DNA from: Haoranjiania flava
GTDB taxonomy: Bacteria; Bacteroidota; Bacteroidia; Chitinophagales; Chitinophagaceae
Length of the DNA: 64,000 nucleotides
NCBI RefSeq assembly: GCF_025631005.1
Contig: NZ_JAOTPL010000010.1
Coordinates: 1 to 64,000, forward strand
Reading direction: 5' to 3'
Position numbers and translations under genes: made by a program. The first letter of the stretch is position 1, and each line of letters opens with the position of its first letter. Shown here in pieces: positions 55,798 through 64,000 of the stretch. The notes beneath the pieces were generated by a model. That model was not told the DNA's origin, ran no database searches, and saw nothing but the letters and a program-made list of their open reading frames with translations.

Positions 55798-56709
55798 ATG
55801 GCTTTTATTGATTACTACCAGATACTGGGCATTGATAAGAATGCTTCGCCTGATTCTATAAAGAAAGCGTACCGTAAACTGGCCCGCAAATACCACCCGG
55901 ACCTGAATCCCAACGATAAAGTGGCCGCTGAAAAATTCAAGCAGGTTAACGAAGCCAATGAAGTACTCAGCGATCCTGAAAAACGGAAGAAATACGATCA
56001 GTACGGGGAGAACTGGAAACATGGCGAAGAATACGAACAGGCGCGGCGTGCACAGCAGCAGCAGTACCAGTCCGGCGGCGGGCAGTTTTATTCACAGGCA
56101 GATTTTGGCGAAGGAGATTTCTCAGACTTCTTTGAACAGATGTTCGGAGGTGCTGCAGGCGCCGGTTTCGGGCATCGTGCTTCGGGTGGCAGAAGCCGCC
56201 AGTACAAAGGGCAGGACTTCAATGCAGAAGTGGAAATTGCCCTGCGTGAAGCTTACACAACACACCAGCGCACCTTTACCATCAATGATAAGAACGTACG
56301 CATTACCATTCCTGCCGGTATTGCAGACGGGCAGAAGATACGGCTGAAAGGATATGGCGCCCCCGGTGTAAACGGCGGCCCGGCTGGCGACCTCTACATT
56401 ACTTTTAAGATTTCCGGCGATACACAATTCAAAAGGCTGGACAACGATCTTTATACCAATGTAAACATTGATCTTTATACGGCTGTTTTAGGTGGCGAGA
56501 TAACTGTAGATACCATGGACGGTAAGGTAAAACTAAAAGTAAAGCCCGGAACACAGAACGGTACCAAAACACGGCTCAAAGGCAAAGGCTTTCCCGTTTA
56601 CAAAAAAGAAGGGCAGTTCGGTGACCTGATAGTAACTTATAACGTGCTCATTCCAGTGAATCTTACTGAACAGCAAAAAGAATTATTCAAACAATTAGCG
56701 CAATCTTAA
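55798..56709 (+). CDS. cbpA: DnaJ-like co-chaperone, CbpA type
   Basis: This is 303 residues. J domain at 4-70 with HPD at 33-35, a Gly/Phe/Gln-rich linker (75-135), and the two C-terminal substrate domains, without the zinc-finger of DnaJ itself. It brings clients to DnaK. The modulator gene cbpM follows 11 nt later, as in many bacteria. Confidence 0.92.
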   Translation: MAFIDYYQILGIDKNASPDSIKKAYRKLARKYHPDLNPNDKVAAEKFKQVNEANEVLSDPEKRKKYDQYGENWKHGEEYEQARRAQQQQYQSGGGQFYSQADFGEGDFSDFFEQMFGGAAGAGFGHRASGGRSRQYKGQDFNAEVEIALREAYTTHQRTFTINDKNVRITIPAGIADGQKIRLKGYGAPGVNGGPAGDLYITFKISGDTQFKRLDNDLYTNVNIDLYTAVLGGEITVDTMDGKVKLKVKPGTQNGTKTRLKGKGFPVYKKEGQFGDLIVTYNVLIPVNLTEQQKELFKQLAQS

Positions 56710-56720
56710 AAACTGGGATC

Positions 56721-57008
56721 ATGGAAAGAAATTTAATTTTAGTTGAAGAATATTGTACCAATTGCAGCGTGGAAACTTCGTTCATTGATTCTCTGGAAGA
56801 GCTCGGATTGATTGAGGTAATTGAAATGGAGAGGCAGCGTTTCATTGATGATGCATTTGTGCCCGATCTGGAGAAATTTACAGCATGGCACTATGACCTC
56901 GACATCAGCCCTGCCGGGATAGACACTATTCACCAGCTTTTGCAACGCATGGAAAGCATGCAGCACGAAATAGATGACCTCAAAAGAAGGTTGCGCTTTT
57001 TTGATTAA
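56721..57008 (+). CDS. cbpM: Chaperone modulator CbpM
   Basis: This is 95 residues with a MerR-like opening (LILVEEYCTNCSVETSFIDSL) and a C-terminal coiled coil (MESMQHEIDDLKRRL). CbpM binds the J domain of CbpA and restrains it. The operon position with cbpA supports the call strongly. Confidence 0.88.
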   Translation: MERNLILVEEYCTNCSVETSFIDSLEELGLIEVIEMERQRFIDDAFVPDLEKFTAWHYDLDISPAGIDTIHQLLQRMESMQHEIDDLKRRLRFFD

Positions 57009-57085
57009 GCTTAAGAATATTTTGCCCTTTAAGTTTCTGCTTCCCACACGATGCAAAAAAACTTATTTATTTCCCGATAATATCT

Positions 57086-57093
57086 TACCTTTG
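57086..57093 (+). promoter_or_regulatory. -7 element TACCTTTG of the rpsF operon
   Basis: Perfect TAnnTTTG 43 nt before the rpsF ATG; transcription would begin near 57100. Confidence 0.5.
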
Positions 57094-57136
57094 CACCTCG
57101 AAATTTAATTATTTAACCAAAAACAAATTCAGGGTA

Positions 57137-57493
57137 ATGAACAATTACGAATTGATGGTGATTTTTACCCCTGTGCTTTCTGACGAAGAATTCAAAACCG
57201 CTCAGAAAAAATACGCCGACTATATCACAAGTCATGGCGGAGAAATCGTGCACAGCAACCCCTGGGGATTAAAATCACTGGCGTATCCTATCCAGAAAAA
57301 AACCACAGCCATTTACTGGGTTCTGGAATACAGTGCGCCATCCGACTTCAATGAGAAGTTTAAAGTACAAATGAACCGCGATGACCAGGTTCTTCGTCAC
57401 ATGATCACTGCACTCGATAAATACGCCGTCGAGTACAATGCCAAAAAGAGAAGTGGTGTAAAAAATACCGAACCTGAAAAAGCAGCAGAATAA
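57137..57493 (+). CDS. rpsF: 30S ribosomal protein S6
   Basis: This is 118 residues with the S6 ferredoxin-like fold (NNYELMVIFTPVLSDEE; YPIQKKTTAIYWVLEYS) and a charged C-terminal tail. S6 binds S18 on the platform of the 30S subunit. The rpsR gene follows after 2 nt. Confidence 0.97.
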   Translation: MNNYELMVIFTPVLSDEEFKTAQKKYADYITSHGGEIVHSNPWGLKSLAYPIQKKTTAIYWVLEYSAPSDFNEKFKVQMNRDDQVLRHMITALDKYAVEYNAKKRSGVKNTEPEKAAE

Positions 57494-57495
57494 TT

Positions 57496-57762
57496 ATGGC
57501 TAAAGCAAATGAGATCAAGTACCTTACTGCACACAAACAGGAAAAACAACAGAAAAAATTCTGCCGTTTTAAAAAGTATGGTATCCGTTATGTTGACTAC
57601 AAAGACACTGAATTTCTAAAGAAATTCATCAACGAGCAGGGTAAATTATTGCCTCGCCGTTTGACAGGTAACTCTTTGAAATTTCAGCGCAAAGTATCTG
57701 ATGCAGTAAAGAAGGCACGCCAGATGGCATTGCTTCCGTACGTAGCAGACCTTTTAAAATAG
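57496..57762 (+). CDS. rpsR: 30S ribosomal protein S18
   Basis: This is 88 residues (KKFCRFKKYGIRYVDYKD; RLTGNSLKFQRKV; ARQMALLPYV), partner of S6. The stop codon lies in a 22-bp tandem duplication (57747-57790). Confidence 0.97.
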   Translation: MAKANEIKYLTAHKQEKQQKKFCRFKKYGIRYVDYKDTEFLKKFINEQGKLLPRRLTGNSLKFQRKVSDAVKKARQMALLPYVADLLK

Positions 57763-57790
57763 TTTATAAGACCTTTTAAAATAGTTTATA
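57747..57790 (+). repeat. 22-bp perfect tandem duplication across the rpsR stop
   Basis: The unit starts AGACCTTTTAAAATAG and ends TTTATA; copies are 57747-57768 and 57769-57790. The first holds the last codons and the stop. The remaining 122 bp to rplI hold two short hairpin-prone palindromes (57847-57861 and GCTC/GAGC near 57890-57901), possibly part of an L9 leader. Confidence 0.9.
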
Positions 57791-57912
57791 ATTACAAGGG
57801 TAATTGTCAATGGTCAATTATCAAATTAATTAGTCACCTTCCCTAATCCTGCAATGCAGGAGACAGTCTTAAAGCAAATGCTGACTGGGCTCTTGGGAGC
57901 TAAACACAAGCA

Positions 57913-58401
57913 ATGAAAGTAATTTTAATAAAAGATGTGGATAACCTGGGCGCACCCAACGAATTGGTTGAGGTAAAAAGCGGCTACGCGCGCAACTATC
58001 TTATCCCGATGAAATTAGCTGTTGAAGCTAATCCTTCTAACCTGAAACAATTAGAAGAAAAACAAAAAGTAAAAGCCAAGAAAGAAGCCAGCATGCTGGC
58101 TGAAATGAATAAAGTAGTAGAAGTACTGAAAGCAGCTCCTGTAAAACTTACAGCGAAAACCGGTACTTCAGGCAAAATATTCGGTAGCGTTACTTCCCTG
58201 CAGATAGCACGCGCCATACGCGAGCAGAAAGGCTACGATATTGACCGCAAGCGCATCAGTATTGTAGATGAAGTAAAAGAACTGGGCGTACACAAAGCAA
58301 CCATTGATTTCGGTAACAACAACATTACAGAAATTGATTTTGAAGTTGTAGGCGAAAACGGTGAAACCGCTGCTGCTCCTGCTGCTGAAGCTGAAGCATA
58401 G
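57913..58401 (+). CDS. rplI: 50S ribosomal protein L9
   Basis: This is 162 residues. The N-terminal domain MKVILIKDVDNLG and GYARNYLIP is diagnostic, then the long helix and C-terminal domain, plus an Ala/Glu tail. It belongs to the rpsF-rpsR-rplI cluster, with 150 bp before it. Confidence 0.97.
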   Translation: MKVILIKDVDNLGAPNELVEVKSGYARNYLIPMKLAVEANPSNLKQLEEKQKVKAKKEASMLAEMNKVVEVLKAAPVKLTAKTGTSGKIFGSVTSLQIARAIREQKGYDIDRKRISIVDEVKELGVHKATIDFGNNNITEIDFEVVGENGETAAAPAAEAEA

Positions 58402-58422
58402 CCGGTACTTTAAAGCATATTG

Positions 58423-58452
58423 AAGCCGTTCAATTTTTGAGCGGCTTTTTTT
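58423..58452 (+). terminator. Rho-independent terminator of rplI
   Basis: AAGCCG and CGGCTT, extended by TTCA/TGAG with a mismatch, form the stem, then seven T. Confidence 0.85.
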
Positions 58453-58557
58453 ATTGCCGCTGTGTGAGATGTATGCACACGCCCTGTTTTTTGGTTAGAT
58501 ACATTCATATAATCAGCTTGTTTTGATTAACTTTAAGCCATATTTCAAAACTCAGAT

Positions 58558-61500
58558 ATGCTTACGAAACAAGAACAGGAAAAACGTTTTCAAACAATAT
58601 ATGAAGGCTTGAACGAAGCCCAGAAGAAAGCAGTTGATACCATAGAAGGCCCTGTAATGGTGATAGCAGGCCCGGGAACAGGCAAAACGCAAATACTTTC
58701 AGCACGCATAGGAAAAATATTATTGACAACAGATGCCCAGCCCGATAATATCCTTTGCCTTACTTATACAGATGCAGGCGTTGTGGCCATGCGCAAAAGG
58801 CTGCAATCTTTTATAGGCTCAGATGCTTACAGGGTGCATATAGCCACCTTTCATGCTTTCTGCAACGACATTATCCAGGATAATCTTTCTGTTTTTGAAA
58901 AAAATGCGCTTGATCCTGTTTCTGACCTGGAGAAGATTGAATACCTGAAAGAACTGATAGATGCATTTCCGAAAGGACATCCTTTAAAGCGCTATCGCGG
59001 AGATGTATATTATGAGATGATGCCGCTGAGCAACCTGTTCAGTACCATGAAGCGCGAAGGCTGGACACCGGATTTTCTCATAGAAAAAATAGATAAATTC
59101 CTGTGCGAGATACGTGACTGCGAAGAAGGCAGCAGCCATTTTAAAGCTTACAAATATCAACGTACTACCACCAATTACAAAAAAGGTGATCCCAGGCCTG
59201 CAATGCAGGAAATGATAGACAAGATGGAGAAACTGCGGGCAGCAGTAGGCGAATTTGATAACTACCAGGCGCTGATGCACAAAAGAAACCGCTATGATTT
59301 TGATGATATGATCAATTGGGTGATCAAAGCTTTTGAAGAAAACAATTTATTACTGCGAAAATACCAGGAGCAGTATCAATACATACTGGTAGATGAATAC
59401 CAGGATACCAGCGGTACACAAAACCGCCTGGTAAAGCTGCTGATAAGTTTTTGGGATAAACCGAACGTATTTGTGGTAGGCGATGACGACCAGAGTATAT
59501 ACCGCTTCCAGGGCGCCAACGTAGAGAACATGATAGAATTTGCCAACCATTATACCAATGACCTGCTAACCATCATGCTCACCAACAATTACCGTTCATC
59601 TCAGCCGATACTGGATACGTCCATGCAGCTGATCAACAACAACCGCGAACGGTTAACGGTGCAACTTCCCGACATTTCCAAGCAACTTATATCGTCCAAT
59701 GAAAAGGTAAAGAACATTACTTCTTTGCCTGAAGTGTTTGAATATGCGTGCCCGGCACACGAGATGATGGCAATCGCACTCAAGGCTGAAAGCCTGATAC
59801 AGCAAGGCGTTGAGCCCGGCAGGATAGGAATTATTTATAAAGAGAATAAATACGGAGAGGAGCTGGCCCGCTACCTGCAGGTGAAACAAATACCTTACTA
59901 TACCAAGCGCAGCGTAAACTTATTTCACGATCCGTTTGCAAAAAAGATATTGTTGTTACTGAGATACCTGGATGCTGAAATGGATACGCCCTACGGCGGC
60001 GATGCCATGCTTTTTGAAATACTGCATCATGATTGGTTTTCTATACCGGCTATAGAAATTGCAAAACTTGCCGTGGAAGTGGCCGATAAAAAGTTTACTG
60101 CCAATGCTACTTCCCTGCGCAGGGAGATCCACGACAGATCTGTAAAAAATAAAGCCACCTTATTTGACACCGATACCAATAAAAACTTTGCAAGAGCAAG
60201 TGACGCCATCGAAAAGCTCATCTCAGATGTGCCGAATGTAACACTGCTAACCCTGTTTGAGCATGTGCTCAACAATACCGGCATCATGCAGTACGTATTG
60301 CAGAGCCAGCGTAAAGTAAAATTATTACAGGTTCTTACTGCACTCTTCGATTTCCTGAAAGAAGAAACCAGGCGCGCGCCTATGATGACCCTGAAAGATT
60401 TTATTGTACGTTTAGACCTGATGCAGGCAGAAAACATACCGCTGCCGCTGGTAAACATTACCGGCACAGACAAAGGCGTGAACCTGATGACTGCACACGG
60501 TTCTAAAGGCCTGGAATTTGAATATGTATTCTTTGCAGGGTGCAATGCTAACTTTTGGGAAAAGAAAAGAAAGATAGGCTTGGGATACGCCTTACCCGGC
60601 AATCTCTATGATTCTATTACCGTAAATTCTGATAAGGACAGGGACATTGAAGAATTAAGGCGACTGTTCTATGTAGCCGTTACCCGGGCAGAGCGTGGCC
60701 TGCAGATTAGCTACAGCGCATGTAACCATGAAGGCAAAGCCCTGGAAGCTACCATGTTTATTGCTGAGATACTGCAGGCAGCAGATATTAAACCAGTGAC
60801 GCAGGTATTGGATGATAGCGTGGTTGCTGAATTCCAGGCGCTGCAACTGTTGGAAAATAAAGCGCCGGAAATTGAAAATTCAGAAGCTGATCTTATGGAC
60901 AGGCTGCTGGAAAAGTTTGTAATGAATGTGACGGCGTTGAATAACTACCTGGATTGCCCGCTGAAATTTTATTATAATAATTTATTGCGCATACCCTCTG
61001 CCAAGAATGAGGCTACGGAATTCGGATCTGCCGTGCACTTTGCCTTGCAGCGCCTTTTTGAAAGAATGAAAGACAATGATAATACCTTTCCTGCAAAGCA
61101 TACCTTTATTGATGATTTTAAATGGTACCTGCACAGGCACCGGGAAAGCTTTACCGAAGAAAGCTACAAAAGACGGCTGGAGTACGGTGAAGAGATCCTT
61201 GGCAATTACTATGAAAAATATATCGCTGAGTGGAATAAAGTAGTGGTGGTAGAGCGTACGGTGAAGAACGTAACCGTCAACGGCATTCCCATTAAAGGAA
61301 AGCTGGATAAGCTGGAGTTTAGCGGTAAAGAAGTAAATGTTGTGGATTACAAAACGGGTAAATTTGAAAATGCGCTGAAAAAATTAAAAGCCCCTGATGA
61401 GAAAGCGCCCTTAGGCGGCGATTACTGGCGCCAGGCTGTGTTTTATAAGATACTCATGGACAATGACCGTATAAAGGACTGGCATGCCGTGAGTGCAGAA

Positions 61501-61731
61501 TTTGATTTTATAGAACCGGATACTAAGAAACAATACAATAAAAAGAAAATAGTGGTATCACCGGAAGATGTGGCTTTTGTTACGGCCCAGATCAAAGATA
61601 CCTGGCAAAAAATACAGCAAAGGGATTTCTACAAAGGCTGCGGCAAAGCTGACTGTGCTTATTGCAATTTTGTAAAAGACAATAATTTATTTGTGGCATT
61701 GCACAATACCCAGGCTGAGCAAGAAGCATGA
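58558..61731 (+). CDS. UvrD-like helicase fused to a PD-(D/E)xK nuclease with Fe-S cysteines
   Basis: This is 1057 residues, an SF1A helicase. Walker A GPGTGKT is at 38-44, motif II DEYQDT near 278, QSIYRFQGAN near 310, and VAVTRAERG near 710. The C-terminal 270 residues are a RecB-like nuclease: NYLDCPLKFYYNN near 800 and YKTG near 930, with more cysteines in CGKADCAYC near 1027-1035, together a Cys cluster as in the Fe-S nuclease of AddB. It joins in one chain the activities split in AddAB and probably acts in DNA end processing or repair. No AddB-like partner is next to it. Confidence 0.88.
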   Translation: MLTKQEQEKRFQTIYEGLNEAQKKAVDTIEGPVMVIAGPGTGKTQILSARIGKILLTTDAQPDNILCLTYTDAGVVAMRKRLQSFIGSDAYRVHIATFHAFCNDIIQDNLSVFEKNALDPVSDLEKIEYLKELIDAFPKGHPLKRYRGDVYYEMMPLSNLFSTMKREGWTPDFLIEKIDKFLCEIRDCEEGSSHFKAYKYQRTTTNYKKGDPRPAMQEMIDKMEKLRAAVGEFDNYQALMHKRNRYDFDDMINWVIKAFEENNLLLRKYQEQYQYILVDEYQDTSGTQNRLVKLLISFWDKPNVFVVGDDDQSIYRFQGANVENMIEFANHYTNDLLTIMLTNNYRSSQPILDTSMQLINNNRERLTVQLPDISKQLISSNEKVKNITSLPEVFEYACPAHEMMAIALKAESLIQQGVEPGRIGIIYKENKYGEELARYLQVKQIPYYTKRSVNLFHDPFAKKILLLLRYLDAEMDTPYGGDAMLFEILHHDWFSIPAIEIAKLAVEVADKKFTANATSLRREIHDRSVKNKATLFDTDTNKNFARASDAIEKLISDVPNVTLLTLFEHVLNNTGIMQYVLQSQRKVKLLQVLTALFDFLKEETRRAPMMTLKDFIVRLDLMQAENIPLPLVNITGTDKGVNLMTAHGSKGLEFEYVFFAGCNANFWEKKRKIGLGYALPGNLYDSITVNSDKDRDIEELRRLFYVAVTRAERGLQISYSACNHEGKALEATMFIAEILQAADIKPVTQVLDDSVVAEFQALQLLENKAPEIENSEADLMDRLLEKFVMNVTALNNYLDCPLKFYYNNLLRIPSAKNEATEFGSAVHFALQRLFERMKDNDNTFPAKHTFIDDFKWYLHRHRESFTEESYKRRLEYGEEILGNYYEKYIAEWNKVVVVERTVKNVTVNGIPIKGKLDKLEFSGKEVNVVDYKTGKFENALKKLKAPDEKAPLGGDYWRQAVFYKILMDNDRIKDWHAVSAEFDFIEPDTKKQYNKKKIVVSPEDVAFVTAQIKDTWQKIQQRDFYKGCGKADCAYCNFVKDNNLFVALHNTQAEQEA

Positions 61732-61768
61732 TTTGTGGAATTAAATTTGTATTCATTAAAATAAAAAC

Positions 61769-62353
61769 ATGAGTACAGAACTGATCACGGCTTTATTTTT
61801 GGGCATCGGGCTTAGTGCCTGCTGCGGTTTCAGGGTTTTTGTGCCATTGCTTGCAGCTTCTCTAGCAGGGCATTTTAATGTGTTGCCGTTTGTCGGAAAT
61901 TTCTCAGGAAACTTTGCATGGCTGTCTACCTGGCCGGCTATTATAGCTTTTGGTTCTGCGTCGGTAGCAGAGATTCTGGCATATTATATTCCTGTTGTTG
62001 ATAATTTTCTGGATACCCTAGCATCGCCACTGGCTATGATAGCGGGCGCTTTACTTACTACCTCTATCGTACCCGTTGACAATGAGATCTGGCGCTGGAT
62101 ACTGGGCCTGATTGTAGGTGGCGGCAGTGCGGGCATAGTGCAGTCCGGTACGGTTCTCACGCGTTTGTTTTCCAGCAAGGCCACCCTTACCACCGGCAAT
62201 GCAGTGGTGTCTACCGGTGAAAATGCAGCAGCTATCGGTGGTTCTGTGCTGGCTATTGTAATACCGGTTGCTATGGGCGCGGTATTTATCCTGCTGTTTA
62301 TTTTTATTATCCATAAAATGATCAAAAGAAGAAAGAAGGCGGTGGAGCAGTAG
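61769..62353 (+). CDS. DUF4126 membrane protein
   Basis: This is 194 residues with five or so membrane segments, Gly/Ala-rich (LGIGLSACCGFRVFVPLL; TGNAVVSTGENAAAIGGS). It matches the DUF4126 family of unknown function. It starts 37 nt after the helicase gene. Confidence 0.85.
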   Translation: MSTELITALFLGIGLSACCGFRVFVPLLAASLAGHFNVLPFVGNFSGNFAWLSTWPAIIAFGSASVAEILAYYIPVVDNFLDTLASPLAMIAGALLTTSIVPVDNEIWRWILGLIVGGGSAGIVQSGTVLTRLFSSKATLTTGNAVVSTGENAAAIGGSVLAIVIPVAMGAVFILLFIFIIHKMIKRRKKAVEQ

Positions 62354-62589
62354 CTTTGATATAAACTATAATCGTGTCAAGTGAAGCTCCCTCACACTGC
62401 ATAACCTGTAAAAGAAGAAAAAAAGCCGGGCAGAAAGCACTGAACAATCAGTCCTCAACTAATATGATTGCAAGCATGTTTTTTACTACATAATAAATTT
62501 AATTTTGCAGACGTTTTTTTGAGCAGCCAAAATGTTCCGGCGGCATGTATGAAAATTATTTACAGATAAGTTGTAAATAAAACATTGTT

Positions 62590-62606
62590 ATGACAGTTAT
62601 TGTCAT
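62590..62606. promoter_or_regulatory. Palindromic operator-like site
   Basis: ATGACA, 5 nt, TGTCAT is a perfect 6+6 palindrome centred 57 bp before the ATG of the oxidase-like gene. Dyads of this form are typical of Crp/Fnr-family regulators. The 300-bp gap also holds a TAATTTTG at 62500-62507 and no gene. Confidence 0.45.
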
Positions 62607-62654
62607 TCATCATTGCCTCTGCATTGTATTTTCGTAAACTCTAAACATCTGCTG

Positions 62655-63884
62655 ATGATCATTACTAATAAATGGGTAAAGCTTGCTTTGTTGAATATAT
62701 TCCTGGTTTCGCTGATAGGCTTGCTGATGCGTTATAAGATTGTATTTCCTATGCCCGGCATAGAGCAAAAATACTTATTGCATGCACATTCTCACTTTGC
62801 TTTTGTAGGCTGGGTGTCTCATGTACTGTTTATGCTTATTGCAGCCAACCTGGGTAAATACCTCCCTCGGAAATTGCTCAGGAAATATGATTATATCATG
62901 GTGATAAATCTGATCAGCGCCTATGGCATGCTGGTTACTTTTTCCATACAGGGCTACGCATTTTTTTCCATTACATTCTCAACATTATCCATTTTTGTAT
63001 TCTATCTTTTCAGCGTTTTTCTGCTGATGGATCTCAAAAAAATAAACGTTGAGTATCCTGCATCGAAATGGTATAAAGCCGCTGTATTTTTAGGGGTGCT
63101 GTCTACAGCCGGTACTTTTTACCTGGTAAAAATGATGGTGACCAAAAGCATCAACCAGGATCATTACCTGGGCGCTATTTATTTTTACCTGCACTTTCAG
63201 TACAATGGCTGGTTTTTGTTTGCAGCCTTTGGCATTATCAGCGAGTGGCTGCAAAACAAGCTGCTTGCCTGGAGGGAAGACAGGCGCATCTTCTGGTTGT
63301 TTTTCCTCAGCAGCATTCCCTGCTATTTCCTTTCTACATTATGGGCAAAACTGCCGCTATGGTTGTATGTGCTTGTAGTATTGGCCACCTTAGCACAGAC
63401 TATAGGCTGGTTCTTATTTGCCAAGCAGATCATCGCGTTAAAAAATAATTTTGCACAAAAGATCAGCCGGCTGGCGCGCAATTTATTCGTGCTTGTTATT
63501 GTAGCTTTCACGCTAAAGATATTGCTGCAACTGGGTTCTGTGGTTCCTTTGCTGAGTAAGCTGGCCTTTGGCTTCCGCTCTATAGTAATAGCTTACCTGC
63601 ACCTGATATTGCTTGGCGTGTTCACTATATTTTTTATCGCCTATTTCTTCAGTGAGAAAATGATACGCATCACCAAACTTTCTATAATGTCTGCAAGTGC
63701 ATTTGTGGTTGGCATTATTTTAAATGAATTTGTATTGATGGTGCAGGGAGCTGCAGGCATCTCATTCAGATCGGTGCCTTATGCCAATGAAGCATTGTTT
63801 TACATTACAGTCGGCATGTTTGTAAGCCTGCTGCTTTTATTTATTTCGCAGTTTACCAGGAACAGTCATCATTCTTCCATGTAA
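62655..63884 (+). CDS. Heme-copper oxidase subunit I-like membrane protein
   Basis: This is 409 residues from ATG 62655 (MIITNKWVKLALLN); an earlier in-frame ATG at 62613 adds a soluble MPLHCIFVNSKHLL. About eleven membrane segments. His43, His45, His47 in LLHAHSHFAFVGW and His near 183 in YFYLHFQYNGW suggest haem ligands. It is shorter than true cytochrome oxidase subunit I (over 450) and I see no full CuB set, so it may be a quinol or NO-related relative. Its 3' end overlaps the convergent gene by 16 nt. Confidence 0.7.
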   Translation: MIITNKWVKLALLNIFLVSLIGLLMRYKIVFPMPGIEQKYLLHAHSHFAFVGWVSHVLFMLIAANLGKYLPRKLLRKYDYIMVINLISAYGMLVTFSIQGYAFFSITFSTLSIFVFYLFSVFLLMDLKKINVEYPASKWYKAAVFLGVLSTAGTFYLVKMMVTKSINQDHYLGAIYFYLHFQYNGWFLFAAFGIISEWLQNKLLAWREDRRIFWLFFLSSIPCYFLSTLWAKLPLWLYVLVVLATLAQTIGWFLFAKQIIALKNNFAQKISRLARNLFVLVIVAFTLKILLQLGSVVPLLSKLAFGFRSIVIAYLHLILLGVFTIFFIAYFFSEKMIRITKLSIMSASAFVVGIILNEFVLMVQGAAGISFRSVPYANEALFYITVGMFVSLLLLFISQFTRNSHHSSM

Positions 63885-64000
63885 ACACGCCTAAGCTCCA
63901 GCATGTTCATCGGGTCGGAATAAAAGTTTTTAACCTTTGGTTGTATCAGCCGTATCACTTCGTCATAAAACAGCGGTACAATCGGCGCATCATTCATAAT
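63869..64000 (-). CDS. ABC transporter substrate-binding protein, C-terminal end (cut by window edge)
   Basis: The minus strand reads MNDAPIVPLFYDEVIRLIQ and ends YSDPMNMLELRRVYMEE before TGA at 63871-63869. This is the typical last segment of family 5 (oligopeptide/nickel-type) periplasmic binding proteins. Only 43 codons are in the window. The ligand cannot be told. Confidence 0.7.
   Translation of the reverse strand: MMNDAPIVPLFYDEVIRLIQPKVKNFYSDPMNMLELRRVYMEE

Noticed and set aside
1..64000. Prophage or integrative element covering part of the window
   Set aside because: No integrase, phage structural gene or attachment duplication is visible; only one IS and a small decayed scar are supported.

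Overview
The window looks like chromosomal DNA of a Bacteroidota, probably in or near the Chitinophagaceae (the family is a guess). The evidence is perfect TAnnTTTG -7 promoter elements (TAACTTTG, TAATTTTG, TACCTTTG), few Shine-Dalgarno sites, a tmRNA tag ending NNNYAMAA, and many Bacteroidota-type families (putative porin, DUF4397, SMUG2-like glycosylase, TraR/DksA after ileS, CbpA/CbpM).

Layout. 1-18.3 kb is housekeeping and stress genes: tRNA-Pro, a kinase-fold protein, a C40 lipoprotein, lon, an aspartyl protease with PDZ, tmRNA, a YciE-like ferritin-fold protein, a large-subunit catalase, a SMUG2-like glycosylase, galE, a DUF389 protein, and a Pit transporter with its DUF47 partner. 18.4-35.2 kb is a complete type I-B (Tneap-like) CRISPR-Cas locus: cas6, an intergenic region, a 60-codon gene, cas8-cas7-cas5-cas3-cas4, a nonsense-interrupted GxxExxY gene, cas1-cas2, a leader, and an array of 115 repeats plus two decayed ones. 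35.2-47.6 kb holds murB, a porin, NDH-2, an ECF sigma/anti-sigma pair, a second C40 peptidase, DoxX, YceI, ileS and a DksA-like protein with a histone-H1-like tail. 47.6-49.85 kb is a small decayed island: an IS5-type element with 4-bp target duplication, tandem palindromic repeats and a frameshifted XRE regulator. 49.87-64 kb holds kup, a membrane protein, a DsbD pair, cbpA/cbpM, rpsF-rpsR-rplI, a UvrD-like helicase-nuclease, a DUF4126 protein, a heme-copper oxidase-like protein and the 3' end of an oligopeptide-binding-protein gene.

The most interesting signal is in the 186-bp gap between cas6 and the cas8 operon. On the minus strand it has its own -7 element, a lone degenerate CRISPR repeat (24/30 identical, with the last 12 nt including the crRNA handle identical), a spacer-like sequence and a hairpin. 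The first 11 nt of the spacer-like sequence match a CCA-flanked site in the promoter of the cas8 operon except at position 6, and the next mismatch is at position 12; these are the positions Cascade flips out. This is the architecture of crRNA-like RNAs (CreA of CreTA, or CreR-type Cas autoregulators) that direct Cascade to repress rather than cleave. CreTA was first found in this same cas6-cas8 interval in a haloarchaeal I-B system. The 60-codon gene directly under the targeted promoter is the candidate regulated cargo, and cas8-cas7-cas5-cas3 would be autorepressed with it.
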